From Lederbergia panacisoli (GTDB lineage: Bacteria; Bacillota; Bacilli; Bacillales; Bacillaceae_C): a DNA stretch of 58,540 nt. The notes beneath the pieces are model-generated. The model searched no databases and was not told the origin of the DNA. It saw only the letters and a list, made by a program, of their open reading frames with translations. Positions 26,866 through 36,600 of this stretch are shown here, piece after piece (position 1 is the stretch's first letter; each line of letters begins with the position of its first letter). The translations under genes and the position numbers were made by a program. The stretch lies in assembly GCF_024626525.1 (NCBI RefSeq), contig NZ_JANJGU010000020.1:1-58540 (forward strand), read 5' to 3'.

Positions 26866-29094
26866 CTAAATCTGTTTTAACAAGTATTCACACATCTTAC
26901 TCGAAATAAGCCTAGCTGCTACATAAGGGGGCTGGACTCCTCTAGCGCCTTCGAGCGGAAGTCCCAGCCACAAAACTTTCTCGTCAATGATCACAAAAGG
27001 AAATGGAAAGCTTTCATCCAGCCAGTCATCGCACTCGCTCCACTTTTGATTCGAAATAATGGTCAACTTTATTCGCTTTTCTCTATTTAGTAACTGTTCA
27101 GTCCATTCATCAGATAACTTGCTTCCTTCCGGTAAGGAGATGGTAATCGATGACTTTGCCGATCTCAGATCTTGAAAAACAGCTTCCACTTTTCGAGCAT
27201 GAATCCACCTTAATTTTCGGTGTTGGTTTTGAATCCACGAGCCAATTTCTTTTGTTGTGACTGTTTGTTGGTTACTAACCTGGTGGTCAACAAGTTGACG
27301 TAGGGTTTTTCCCGGATAAATATGCTTTTCGATAAAATTTCTGTTGCTTACGTGAAGAAATTTCCCTTTAGTTCTTGTAATGGCTACGTTAATCAATCGC
27401 TCACTTTCCTTGCCAGTTAGTAGCATACCAGCACGATTTTGCGGAGCACTATCGACTGTATCAAATATCATCACATCCCGTTCACTTCCCTGGAATCGGT
27501 GGACAGTCGCCGCAATAATATCCGCTTGTACTCGCTCTTTCTCATATATCTCTTCAAGAAGCAGCTCCATTAGATTCGCCTGCGCACGGTATGGTGTTAT
27601 ATATCCAATCGATTTTGCCCCACTTAATGTTGATTCATGGATCAATTGAAAAGACAGCACTAGCTGCCATATATTGAACCTGGAATTGGTTGTTTTGTCA
27701 CTTATACAATGTAGACCTGTGAAACTAGTATCCAAGAGTACAGAAGCTCTCTCTTTAAAAGGAGCAAGGCTTGTGATGCTATTCCTGCTTTTATAGACAC
27801 TTTCGTGATTTCCAACGAGTGAATGATAGATATACTGATTAGTAAAAGCTGATATATCGGGGTGCATCCTCCGCTGTTCTTTTAATAAAAATAGTTGGGG
27901 GTGAAGCTTCTCTTCTTTCAACCCTTGCACCACTCCAGCCTTATGGAACACATCCTCCTTCAGCCATTTGGCTACAAGCGGGTCACGGCTCGAAGCAATC
28001 GGAGGCAATTGTTTGAAGTCGCCGCAAATAATTACTCGCTTTCCCAAAGCTGCGGAAAAAGCTGCCTGCGGTGCATAGGCCATACTTGCTTCATCGAGGA
28101 TTACGAGGTCATAACCCTGTTCATAAATTGCACTATCGCTAGCCGCCTTTGCAAGAGTTGTCCCAACTATATATGCATCTTTTATTAATTGGACTTCTTT
28201 CTTCCGAACCTTTTCTAGTATTCTGGCAATCTTAGTTTCTAGTTCCAATAGAAGATCGGAGTCTCGTCTACTGAAAGATATAGCCAAGTCTTGCTTTAAA
28301 TGGCGCCTTTCTTCAACTAGCCTCTCTCTATCTTGTGCAAGGAGCGGCTCCTGCTTTTCAATCATCAGATTTGTAGTAATTTCTTGATGAGCTGCTAGAG
28401 TTTCCCCGTTGATCCCTCCGTAGCGGAGCACATCCCCTTCTCGAAATATTTTTTTCTTTTTAATAAACTCAGTCAGTTCTCCCATCAATACATCAACAGC
28501 TTGATTGCTATGCGACAAAATCAACACTTTTTTCTTCTGAAAATATTTATTAGCTGCTGTTCTGGCCAAGATATATGTTTTCCCCGTACCGGGCGGCCCC
28601 CATACGAAAGTAGCTGGATTGTATTTAGACCGTAAAACCAATTCATGGACATTACTCTTAATCTTTTCCGCAGGATGCTTCGTTTCCACAGAAGGATTCA
28701 TCAATCTCTTCACTCTCAAACGCTTTTGTTTGCTCTTTTTAATTTCATCCAAGCGCTCTATTAATTGTTCAAGTAATTCCCAAGGGTCATGCAGCAGATG
28801 CGCATCTGGGATGAGGTCTCCAAAGTTTTGTTCTAATGCAAGAATAATTCCCCTTCCTTCAGAAGAAAGCACCTTGCCCCTACTTTTCATCCTTCCCCAT
28901 TCCAATTTTATGGAGGAACCAACTGGTATCCTTAATGAGATGGCTGTATCAAAATAATAGCTATAAGAGCCGGCGTTTGATAACAGCCTTCCGTTTTTTA
29001 TAGAATAGCGGCTTCCGCCATATTTTTTTAAGTGATTAATCTCTTGTTGCAGAGCTTGCTGCCATTCCCTGATATATGTTTTCGTTGTTGTCAT
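26866..29094 (-). CDS. SF1 (UPF1/DNA2-like) helicase with C-terminal PLD-like domain
   Basis: A 742-aa protein. From about residue 160 it carries SF1 motifs: WGPPGTGKTYILARTAA (Walker A), VILDEASMAYAPQ (motif II), ICGDFKQLPPIAS (motif III), KEQRRMHPDIS (motif IV), ATVHRFQGSERDVMI (motif V) and NVAITRTKGK (motif VI). The order and the long insert in the first RecA domain fit the UPF1-like group. The last ~110 residues (SSITISLPEGSK to VIIDEKVLWLGLP) look like a single phospholipase-D-type half domain, but no HxK motif is visible, so it is probably inactive as a nuclease. Starts at an ATG after GGGGAAGTAA. Single gene; a housekeeping repair or defence role cannot be decided. Confidence 0.85.
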   Translation of the reverse strand: MTTTKTYIREWQQALQQEINHLKKYGGSRYSIKNGRLLSNAGSYSYYFDTAISLRIPVGSSIKLEWGRMKSRGKVLSSEGRGIILALEQNFGDLIPDAHLLHDPWELLEQLIERLDEIKKSKQKRLRVKRLMNPSVETKHPAEKIKSNVHELVLRSKYNPATFVWGPPGTGKTYILARTAANKYFQKKKVLILSHSNQAVDVLMGELTEFIKKKKIFREGDVLRYGGINGETLAAHQEITTNLMIEKQEPLLAQDRERLVEERRHLKQDLAISFSRRDSDLLLELETKIARILEKVRKKEVQLIKDAYIVGTTLAKAASDSAIYEQGYDLVILDEASMAYAPQAAFSAALGKRVIICGDFKQLPPIASSRDPLVAKWLKEDVFHKAGVVQGLKEEKLHPQLFLLKEQRRMHPDISAFTNQYIYHSLVGNHESVYKSRNSITSLAPFKERASVLLDTSFTGLHCISDKTTNSRFNIWQLVLSFQLIHESTLSGAKSIGYITPYRAQANLMELLLEEIYEKERVQADIIAATVHRFQGSERDVMIFDTVDSAPQNRAGMLLTGKESERLINVAITRTKGKFLHVSNRNFIEKHIYPGKTLRQLVDHQVSNQQTVTTKEIGSWIQNQHRKLRWIHARKVEAVFQDLRSAKSSITISLPEGSKLSDEWTEQLLNREKRIKLTIISNQKWSECDDWLDESFPFPFVIIDEKVLWLGLPLEGARGVQPPYVAARLISSKMCEYLLKQI

Positions 29095-29188
29095 TTACTT
29101 CCCCTTGTCGTTTACTTCAAGCTTTTTGCTAAGACCATATATTAACCTTATTAACATTCCCCATTGCAAAAAAACATGAATAGCATAG

Positions 29189-29226
29189 GGAAAGTTAAAA
29201 GGCAACGCCCAAAGGGGTAGTTGCCT
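29189..29226. repeat. GGCAAC...GTTGCC hairpin, copy 1
   Basis: AAAGGCAAC and GTTGCCTTT arms enclose a CCC/GGG inner pairing. The same design recurs at 35000-35032, and its right arm appears inside the pbuX terminator (30323-30336). Located between two divergent genes; on the minus strand it continues TTTTAACTTT. A terminator-like dispersed element. Confidence 0.5.
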
Positions 29227-29427
29227 TTATACATATTTATTTTACCACGCACTCTCATTTTGAATCAGTAAATTACTAGCTAGAATTCTATGGAAATTAT
29301 TCCTCTCTTTTTTAAAAGTTTTATACTATTCTTTGGTCTAAATCTAACTGCAATCATATATTTTATTAGAAGGATACAATCTGTGCCTTTATGTAACTCC
29401 TATCAAATGAAAAGAGGTGTGGTCTAA

Positions 29428-29646
29428 ATGTTTGCTGTTTATTTTTTCGAAAACAAAAATGTTTTATTAAATCAGTTGCTTAAACGTGTTCCATCCGTCG
29501 GTGAGGATATAATTATTAAAGGTCGTAAAGGAAAAGTTTTAAGTGTTGATAGTATTGATGAAAGAAAAGTTCATGTGCAAGTTGCTTTAGAAAACGTTAG
29601 TAAAAAGAAACTTATTGATGATCTTTCAAAAAAGAAAAAAAAGTAA
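29428..29646 (+). CDS. Small conserved-looking basic protein
   Basis: A 72-aa protein starting at the ATG behind AAAGAGGTG. It looks like a compact beta-barrel: VPSVGEDIIIKGRKGKVLSV resembles a KOW/SH3-like turn, and it ends in a run of lysines (LSKKKKK). No membrane segment. I do not recognise a named family. The lysine tail suggests RNA, DNA or membrane-phosphate contact, which is inference. Confidence 0.65.
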   Translation: MFAVYFFENKNVLLNQLLKRVPSVGEDIIIKGRKGKVLSVDSIDERKVHVQVALENVSKKKLIDDLSKKKKK

Positions 29647-29849
29647 GTAACATTTTATTAACCCTTCATTTATTATTTTATCCACTTTCACAAAAGCAGA
29701 GATATTTTCAACAGGAGTTTAATATAGATGTAAGGAGTTTTTTTGCTCCAAAATTAAAATATGTAGAAGGCCTCTCTTATTCCGGAGAGGCCATTCTGAG
29801 TTATAAATTTGCATTATAAATATTTCGCAGAATCAGTAAGTTATTTTCA

Positions 29850-30080
29850 CTATACTTTATAGACATCTTCTTTTGGTTGCTCTAATTGCATATGTTCCAA
29901 TTCTAACTTCAATTTCTCAGTCTCCAGCAAATAATTCTTATGTTTCATTTATTCCAATTCCAACTGGTCTTGAATGATTTCACCTTTAATTTTTGAATTA
30001 GCACGCATATGATCGGTTATGATTGCAGTGATTGCAATGACTGTAATTGAACCAAACATGATACCAATAGTCCACCACAA
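29850..30080 (-). pseudogene. Paralogue of the small membrane coiled-coil protein, nonsense-mutated
   Basis: The frame from a TTG at 30080 (behind GAGGTG) encodes LWWTIGIMFGSITVIAI and SKIKGEIIQDQLELE, then hits TAA at 29949-29951, and continues in frame MKHKNYLLETEKLKLELEHM to a TAG at 29852-29850. It aligns end to end with the intact gene at 21315-21536, where the stop codon position is a lysine (AAA). A single A-to-T change thus truncates this copy to 43 residues, keeping the membrane helix and losing the coiled coil. The short form might still be made. Confidence 0.8.
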
Positions 30081-30304
30081 AAAAATCACCTCGTTTTTTT
30101 CTGTTTTCAATAGTTTAGTATATTTATTAATAAGATATATATAGTTTGTATACATTATTAAAGCAATTTAAGTTTCAAATGTGAATAATATGAACTTCTT
30201 CATAATATGGAGCTTGTACGAATGGATTTTTCTAGTTTTAATCCTAGTTGAATTAATTACCGAACTTTTGCATCGTCTTAAACACCAGTCTACTCCATGA
30301 GGAA

Positions 30305-30353
30305 TAAAAAGCCCTATTCAGCATGGGTAGTTGCCTGCCAGCTAAATAGGACT
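30305..30353 (-). terminator. Terminator of the xpt-pbuX operon
   Basis: AGCCCTATTCAGC and GCTAAATAGGACT pair as a 13-bp stem with wobble; TTTTTATTCC follows on the minus strand. The loop contains GGCAACTACCC. Confidence 0.75.
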
Positions 30354-30367
30354 GATGTTTTTATCTT

Positions 30368-31671
30368 TTAAGCACTTTGCTTCGAAACAACAACGGTTTC
30401 CTGCCTTTTCCGATTTGGCAACATATTAAAGATAATATTAAGCGCAATCGCTGTTATACTGCCTGCAACAATACCATTACTTGTCAATATTTGCATTCCT
30501 GATGGAAGTGCTGAAAATAAGTTAGGCGCAACCGTAACACCGAGACCTAGGCCGACAGAACAAGCAATAATCATCGAGTTTTCTTGGGAATCAGAAATAG
30601 TTTTACTTAGCATTTTAATCCCTTGAGAAACGACCATACCAAACATCGCCATCATTGCTCCCCCTAAAACAGATGTTGGAATAATGGTTGTGAATGCCGC
30701 AATCTTTGGAAAAAACCCAAGGGCGATTAGCATGGCACCCGTTATGAAAATCACTTTACGAGACCGAACACCTGACATTTGAATCAGACCGACATTTTGT
30801 GAAAATGTTGTGTATGGGAAAGCATTAAAGAGACCGCCAATGACGGAGGCCAGCCCTTCTGCACGATAGCCTTTTGCCAAGTCTTCTTTCTTCAACTTCT
30901 TATCACAAATATCACTCAAGGCGAAATAAACGCCGGTAGACTCTACTAATGAAACCATCCCAACTATAGTCATTGTAAGGATGGCTGACCATTCAAATGT
31001 TGGATATCCAAAATAAAAGGGCCTTACTATTTGTGCAGCGGCTGCATCCTGCACAGGCATAAAATCAACTTTCCCCATAATACCGGCCGCAATTGTTCCA
31101 ACACCTAGACCAAGTAATATAGAGATGGCGCGAATAAAGCCTGTGGAAAAACGGAAGATTAAGATAATCGTTAGTAAGGTTCCAAAAGCTAATAGAATAT
31201 TTGACAATGACCCAAAATCTGCCGCACCTTGGCCACCGCCCATATTATTGACCGCTACTGGAATAAGCGTAATCCCAATAATGGTCACAACAGAACCTGT
31301 TACAACCGGTGGAAAGAACTTGATCAATTTGCCAAAAAAACCAGCAATCAACATGATGATTAAGCCAGAAGCTATAATGGAACCATAAATAGCGGAAATA
31401 CCAAATTCCTCACCAATTTTCATAATCGGACCTACCGCCGTAAATGTACAACCAAGCACAACGGGGAGACCGATCCCGACAAACCGGTTATTTATGATTT
31501 GTAATAGCGTTGCAACTCCACACATCAAAATATCAATCGACACAAGATACGTTAATTGTTTATGATCAAATCCCAACGAATTTCCGATAATTAATGGCAC
31601 GAGAATAGCGCCGGCATACATAGCTAAAAGATGCTGGATTCCCAATGTGGTGGACTTCAGTGCATTTTTCA

Positions 31672-31672
<1 letters not shown>
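30368..31672 (-). CDS. pbuX: Xanthine permease (NCS2 family)
   Basis: A 434-aa nucleobase transporter with about 12-14 membrane segments. The N-terminus LGIQHLLAMYAGAILVPLIIG and the NCS2 signature FNAFPYTTFSQNVGLIQMSGV mark it as a PbuX/XanQ-type xanthine carrier. It overlaps the xpt stop codon by one base (TAATG), so it is coupled to xpt under the same guanine riboswitch, as in B. subtilis. It ends in a strong terminator. Confidence 0.94.
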
Positions 31673-32274
<602 letters not shown>

Positions 32275-32291
32275 CTATCTTACTTAAAATG

Positions 32292-32346
32292 AAAAAAACT
32301 CGGAGACAATGCACCTTTTAAATACAGGCAGCAAAGTCTTCGAGTT
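32292..32346 (-). terminator. Riboswitch expression-platform terminator
   Basis: AACTCG...AGAC and GTCTCCGAGTT with inner GCTGCC/GGTGC form a long stem followed by seven T. It lies between the aptamer and xpt, the OFF structure when guanine is bound. Confidence 0.85.
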
Positions 32347-32409
32347 CACGTCTTAAAGAAATAGGAAAAAACAAGATTATTAAATAACCTTATTTTCCCA
32401 TTCATTTGC

Positions 32410-32480
32410 CACCCATAGTCGATTTGTTTACGGCAAATCGGTAGAAACTTGCAGGCCCTATCCCTGCGATTATATGAGTG
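32410..32480 (-). promoter_or_regulatory. Guanine-sensing purine riboswitch aptamer
   Basis: The minus strand shows CACTCATATAATCGC, then GGGATAGGGCCTGC, AGTTTCTACC, CCGTAAA and CGACTATGGGTG, the complete purine aptamer: P1 closed by CACTCATA/TATGGGTG, two loop-forming arms and the core TTTCTACC. The base before TATG in GACTATG is C, which is the discriminator for guanine rather than adenine. Placed before xpt-pbuX as in other Bacillus. Confidence 0.95.
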
Positions 32481-32507
32481 ATTACTATAGAATTGTAGAA
32501 TATTGTT

Positions 32508-32535
32508 ATTATAGCACTTCTAATCGGATTTTCAA
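32508..32535 (-). promoter_or_regulatory. Sigma-A promoter of xpt-pbuX
   Basis: TTGAAA (32535-32530), a 16-bp spacer, then TATAAT (32513-32508) with an extended TGC before it. Transcription would begin just upstream of the aptamer. Confidence 0.8.
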
Positions 32536-32627
32536 TCATTACTTTTTGGCAATAAAATGCAAGTAGCAACAATAAAATTTAGTAAGTTTAGTTTATAATC
32601 CATTGAATATTATAAGAATCTATGTAT

Positions 32628-33300
32628 TTAGAACTCTCCAATGTTGATAGATATTATATACATGTTTCCAATAGAATCCCATTCCTTAGCCAATCCTTCT
32701 AATATAGTACCAATTGGTGTTAAGTGTTCCATCGAATGATAAACCAAGTATTTTCCATCTATTGAAAACCCAATTGGTTGGTACCCAGTGAATGTTCCAT
32801 ATATACCATAGAACTTCTTTATCATTTTTTCATTTCCATTTTCCAATAAATAAAGTGAACCTTTCATTGAGGAAGCGGATACATTTTCAAATTGATCCTG
32901 TATGTAATCTCTATTCATTTCTATTACTTTTTTCTGAAGCAAAATTGGTTTTTCCTCCCCTTCTTTTAAGGAAAACAAACTCCAGATACCGTCATTCATA
33001 GCAATAAAAGAAATAGTTTTATTGGTTTTATCATAATAAAAATCTAAAATATTATCATTATAATCCCCGTGACGAGTATTTCCTTTCCCTTTATGGCTAT
33101 ATATTAAGGTTTTATTTTGTAAAGTTGCATCCGATTTAAATAAAGTAAGTGCACCATCAACTCTTTCAGTATAATAAATCATTCCTTTTATATCCGAAAG
33201 TAAATGTGTATTATTAGTATTTGAAAAGTGCTTAAAAATATTGAATGACGGAGCAATTATTAATAGTAACAATAAAACTACTATGGTTACTTTTCTTCAT
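32628..33300 (-). pseudogene. Membrane-anchored protein with a start-proximal frameshift
   Basis: The open part (from a TTG at 33272) encodes 214 residues: a hydrophobic stretch, then a polar outer part (IYYTERVDGALTLFKSD, FSIDGKYLVYHSMEH) with beta-propeller-like character. Upstream, AGAGGAAAG and ATGAAG at 33300 are an excellent start, but they read into another frame because of an extra A in a poly-A stretch near 33290-33294. With one A removed the protein would begin MK-KVTIVVLLLLLIIAPSF, a normal membrane anchor. So the natural start is separated from the gene by one base: a sequencing slip, or a true disruption. Function unknown. Confidence 0.65.
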
Positions 33301-33394
33301 AAACTTTCCTCTTGTAATCAAATTTTACACTAAAACACCAACACCAATCTGAGCCCTTGTCTTTAGGCAATCAGTTTTCTTTTTACTTTGGCTA

Positions 33395-33553
33395 TTATTT
33401 ATTATTTTTATTTATCTCCTCATATATCTTATCTAGCGTTTCTATAAGTACCTCATTTTGGTCTATAATTGTCTTATTTTGATTATATTGAGATTTTAAG
33501 AGGTTAATAATAATGAATAACCCAATAATTATTATGATTGTTAAGATAAACAT
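33395..33553 (-). CDS. Small single-span membrane protein
   Basis: A 52-aa protein. The ATG at 33553 follows GAGGGAGGG by six bases; the longer frame to 33643 has no comparable site. Residues 1-20 (MFILTIIIIIGLFIIINLL) are a membrane helix, followed by a charged tail IDQNEVLIETLDKIYEEINK that should form a coiled coil. Similar design to the proteins at 21315 and 29850 but no clear sequence similarity. Function unknown. Confidence 0.65.
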   Translation of the reverse strand: MFILTIIIIIGLFIIINLLKSQYNQNKTIIDQNEVLIETLDKIYEEINKNNK

Positions 33554-33665
33554 TTGAAACCCTCCCTCAATAATACTATTAATATTAGAATTCACCTTGT
33601 TTAGGCTAACGATACTCATTATTTCCACAAATTGCAAATACATTTATTTGAATTTTTTGAACATA

Positions 33666-34373
33666 CTAAATAGTCATTTTCCAGCTTGATAAAGTTAGCC
33701 AGTTTTCCTTTTCTTTATAATCAGGCATAATTTTTCCTACAAGGCGCCAGAAGGATCGGTCGTGATTCAGATGAACCATATGGCACATTTCATGAACGAC
33801 CACATAGTCAATAACCTCTGGCGGCGCCATTGCAAGTCGCCAATTAAATGTTAGCTGCAGCTTTGAATCACAGGTTCCCCAAGTCGATTTACTATCCGAG
33901 ATACGAATAGATCGTGGTTTTGTTTTGAAGTTGCGTTGATAGGAGGAAATGCTCTTTTCCACTAATGCTTTACATTGCTTATAATAAAATCGTTTCAAAG
34001 CTTGTTTTATTTTTTCAGCGTCGTGCTGCTTAACATATATATATAGCTTACCATCTTCAAACACTATATGTTCTTGCGTTATATTTATATCTAGGAGAAT
34101 CTCAATGGGATAACTTTTTCCTAAATAAAGAAATCTTTCACCATACTCATAGACCTTTTTCTGCGGCCCTAGCTGCCTATCCTTCATTTCTTTTAATTTT
34201 TGCTGTATAAGTTCCCATTTTTCTTCCAATAATTGAATCACTCTACCATCGGATGTTCCTTTTGGAACTTGAACTTCAACATTTCCATAACTATCAATAG
34301 TAATTCCTATAGATGTACGATTTTTATACTTAATTTCAAATCGTATCGTTTCACCTAAGTACGTATGTAACAT
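33666..34373 (-). CDS. YgjP-like (DUF45) zinc metallopeptidase
   Basis: A 235-aa protein with the M48-like zinc motif VVHEMCHMVHLNHDRSFW: HExxH plus the third ligand His downstream. The preceding SKSTWGTCDSKLQLTFNWRL and following W-R segment are characteristic of the YgjP/SprT-like DUF45 family, often linked to restriction-modification loci. Here the neighbour is a DUF1456 gene, not restriction genes. ATG behind AGGTGATG. Soluble, cytoplasmic. Confidence 0.88.
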   Translation of the reverse strand: MLHTYLGETIRFEIKYKNRTSIGITIDSYGNVEVQVPKGTSDGRVIQLLEEKWELIQQKLKEMKDRQLGPQKKVYEYGERFLYLGKSYPIEILLDINITQEHIVFEDGKLYIYVKQHDAEKIKQALKRFYYKQCKALVEKSISSYQRNFKTKPRSIRISDSKSTWGTCDSKLQLTFNWRLAMAPPEVIDYVVVHEMCHMVHLNHDRSFWRLVGKIMPDYKEKENWLTLSSWKMTI

Positions 34374-34393
34374 ATCATCACCTGAATTAAGGC

Positions 34394-34891
34394 TTATCCC
34401 CTGTATTTGATCGCCAATCCTTTTAAGAAATTCCTAGCATATTTATCTCCACACTCTTTATAATTCTTGTGTCCTTCTTTTCTTAATAAAGCGCCCAGCT
34501 CACCTTTTGTAACCGTGATTCCTGCATTTTCAAATATTTCCAGCATATCTTCAGTCGTCAATGTTAATGCAATTTTCACCTTTTTTAAGAGGAGATTATT
34601 AACATTTGAACTTTTCTTTATAGACGAATCTGGTGCATTAGTTTGCCCCTGTTTAGGCTCTTGTTTTCCTCTTTTATAAATGATAAACCCATTTAAAAAT
34701 GAATCCAACATACTGTTATTACATTTTATTTGCTCGTCACTCTCCTCATCATATTCGTCTGATTTTGTGAGAATCTTTATAACTTCTGGCACCGTTACAT
34801 CCACTCCCCCAAGTTTAAAGATCTCTGCCATTACTTTATTTTTAATTTCCAGAGCATATCTCAATCGAATTAATATATCGTTATTATCCAT
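34394..34891 (-). CDS. DUF1456 family protein (YehS-like)
   Basis: A 165-aa protein with two repeats of the DUF1456 unit: residues ~1-70 (LIRLRYALEIKNKVMAEIF) and ~95-160 (LLKKVKIALTLTTEDMLEIF, GALLRKEGHKNYKECGDK). Known as YehS in E. coli; biochemical function unknown. GGAGG ribosome binding site before the ATG. It lies 20 bp upstream of the metallopeptidase and shares its direction, so likely one unit. Confidence 0.85.
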   Translation of the reverse strand: MDNNDILIRLRYALEIKNKVMAEIFKLGGVDVTVPEVIKILTKSDEYDEESDEQIKCNNSMLDSFLNGFIIYKRGKQEPKQGQTNAPDSSIKKSSNVNNLLLKKVKIALTLTTEDMLEIFENAGITVTKGELGALLRKEGHKNYKECGDKYARNFLKGLAIKYRG

Positions 34892-34999
34892 AATAGACCT
34901 CCGTCAAAAAATAATGTCAATCCTCTGTCCAAACAAAAGTACTGACCAATTGATTAATCTAATACTACCTTATAGGAAATTGGATATCAAAAAAGTAAA

Positions 35000-35032
35000 T
35001 AGGCAACTCCCTATGGGTTGGTTGCCTACTTT
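35000..35032. repeat. GGCAAC...GTTGCC hairpin, copy 2
   Basis: TAGGCAACTCCC and GGGTTGGTTGCCTA arms around a short loop, followed by CTTTTAA. Same design as the hairpin at 29189. It lies at the 3' side of the tnpB remnant and may serve as its terminator or end structure. Confidence 0.5.
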
Positions 35033-35139
35033 TAAAAACAATAGTTTTCGCGACAGTTTCAACGTACCTAGAAGAGTGACAAACATTTGAACTACTCGTC
35101 ACTATAGTAACGAGATTCTGTGAGTTTCAATCGGCAATA

Positions 35140-36397
35140 TCATGCTAATTTAATTCTCACTGGGACTGCCAAAAGCCCCCTAGCCACCTTGCCTGCAAGT
35201 GCAGATGTATGGGTACATTTCCGTAATGTATTGGCCGCTCCATTGAGATCTGCATTTACCAGAATGGAACGGGACGTACGATACAAACCACGAAAGACCC
35301 GTTTTCCCGAAAAAGTTCGTTTTTCCTTTACCTTTTTATCATATTCCGGGATGGGATCCTCATCGAGAAAACTGGATTGTGATGTATAGCTTTCCTCCTG
35401 TCGGAAAAATTCAATTCCATATCGATCGCACATACTCTCCAGTTTAGACAGTAGTAAACTATGTGGGATCTAAACAAATCTTTGGTTGGATTTCCTTCCC
35501 ATGTCACATCTGTCTTTCCATCCTTTGTTGTGTCCGACCACCATTTTACCGATTCCATGATCAAGGCAATGCTTGACTATGTAGTGGGTTGTCTTATTTA
35601 GATAATCGCGTAAAATATTGTTTCGTCTTCGCAACAGGCAAACCTGGCGTTTGGTCAGGTGTGCGACCTTTGCTGATCTTTAATGGACTGAAGGCGCGCA
35701 TTTTCCTTGTTATACCACTGGTTAACAGCTTTGATTCTCTTTCCATCAATGATGAAGGAATTGCCTATCGTACCTATACAGGAGACGAAGTTGTCGATTC
35801 CTAAATCAATGGAAAGTGCCTGATTAATATCTAATGCAACTTTCTTTACTTCTTCAATGGCGTATACATATTCAATCTCGAAATAATGTGCATGGTATTT
35901 AGGGATGATGCGGATTTCTCTGATGTTTTTAGCATGGAGATTCGTGGGGAAGGTGATGTTGATGCGGCCATGCTCCCTTTTAAATGCGTGCGAGGTGGGG
36001 AGATTGAATGTGCCATCATCCTGTAACTTGAATTGGGGATAGCTCAGTTCAAAAAATTCCTCTTTGCCTAAGTATCCAGGTATACGGGCTTGCTATTTAC
36101 TTTCAGAAATCCAAAAAAACTTTTGAAGTTCTCTTCTAATTTCTTTAGGGTTTGCTGGGCTGCAGCCGTTACCATATATTGATAGTTTTCATTACTTTTA
36201 CATTCATGATAGTTTTGATTATATCCTAGGTATTTTCCCGTTTCAAAAAAGTGTTGGCGAACACTGTAAAGGCCCACATTGTACATGTTTTTACTTAGCC
36301 TGCATAGGTTACGCAAGGCAAGATATTCATCCTTTGTAAGCTTCAGTATTTCTTTTTGGACTCCATACTTTTCCCCCGCCTTTTTCCTTTTTTTCAC
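35140..36397 (-). pseudogene. IS605-family tnpB (OrfB) nuclease, multiply frameshifted
   Basis: Pieced together on the minus strand from a GTG at 36397 behind GGAGGTGAG. The N-terminus reads LTKDEYLALRNLCRLSKNMYN, then a one-base loss near 36090 shifts to GYLGKEEFFELSYPQF and the RuvC-I motif SIDLGIDNFVS with IGNSFIIDGKRIKAVNQWYN. A second shift near 35650 leads to HCLDHGIGKMVVGHNKGWK, an in-frame TAG follows RFV, and the C-terminus GIEFFRQEESYTSQSSFLD and NADLNGAANTLRK holds the RuvC-II/III residues. No Cys-rich zinc finger was seen, as in the shorter TnpB subgroup. No TnpA gene is present. Not functional as it stands. Confidence 0.85.
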
Positions 36398-36425
36398 TAT
36401 ATCTCACCTCCGTTTCTATATTTCA

Positions 36426-36454
36426 ATTATACAATATGGAACATACGTTCGCAA
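36426..36454 (-). promoter_or_regulatory. SOS-type promoter of tnpB with LexA box
   Basis: TTGCGA (36454-36449), a 17-bp spacer and TATAAT (36431-36426) form the promoter. The 14-bp CGAACGTATGTTCC (36451-36438, minus strand) matches every position of the B. subtilis LexA consensus CGAACRNRYGTTYC and overlaps the -35 and spacer, where LexA would block polymerase. Confidence 0.75.
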
Positions 36455-36480
36455 TACCTTTACATGGATATCTAAGTAGC

Positions 36481-36530
36481 GAACGTCCATTCATCCCACG
36501 ATTTAAATCACGGGTGTTCTGGACGTTGTT
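36481..36530. repeat. Imperfect hairpin at the upstream end of the tnpB element
   Basis: CGTCC...GGACG outer arms enclose CCCACGATTT/AAATCACGGG with two mismatches. IS200/IS605 elements end in subterminal hairpins recognised by TnpA, so this is a plausible left-end structure. The exact element boundaries were not determined. Confidence 0.5.
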
Positions 36531-36600
36531 ATAAAATGCATGTGCGTTTAAACCAATTTTCCTGCCTTATATAGTTAACTTAAACACCTTTTCGGCTCTT

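Noticed and set aside
32410-32480. Adenine riboswitch
   Set aside because: The specificity base in GACTATG is C, which selects guanine, and the downstream genes are xpt-pbuX.
35589-35804. 71-aa plus-strand frame inside the tnpB region
   Set aside because: Antisense to the tnpB RuvC-I region; the minus strand carries the recognisable motifs.
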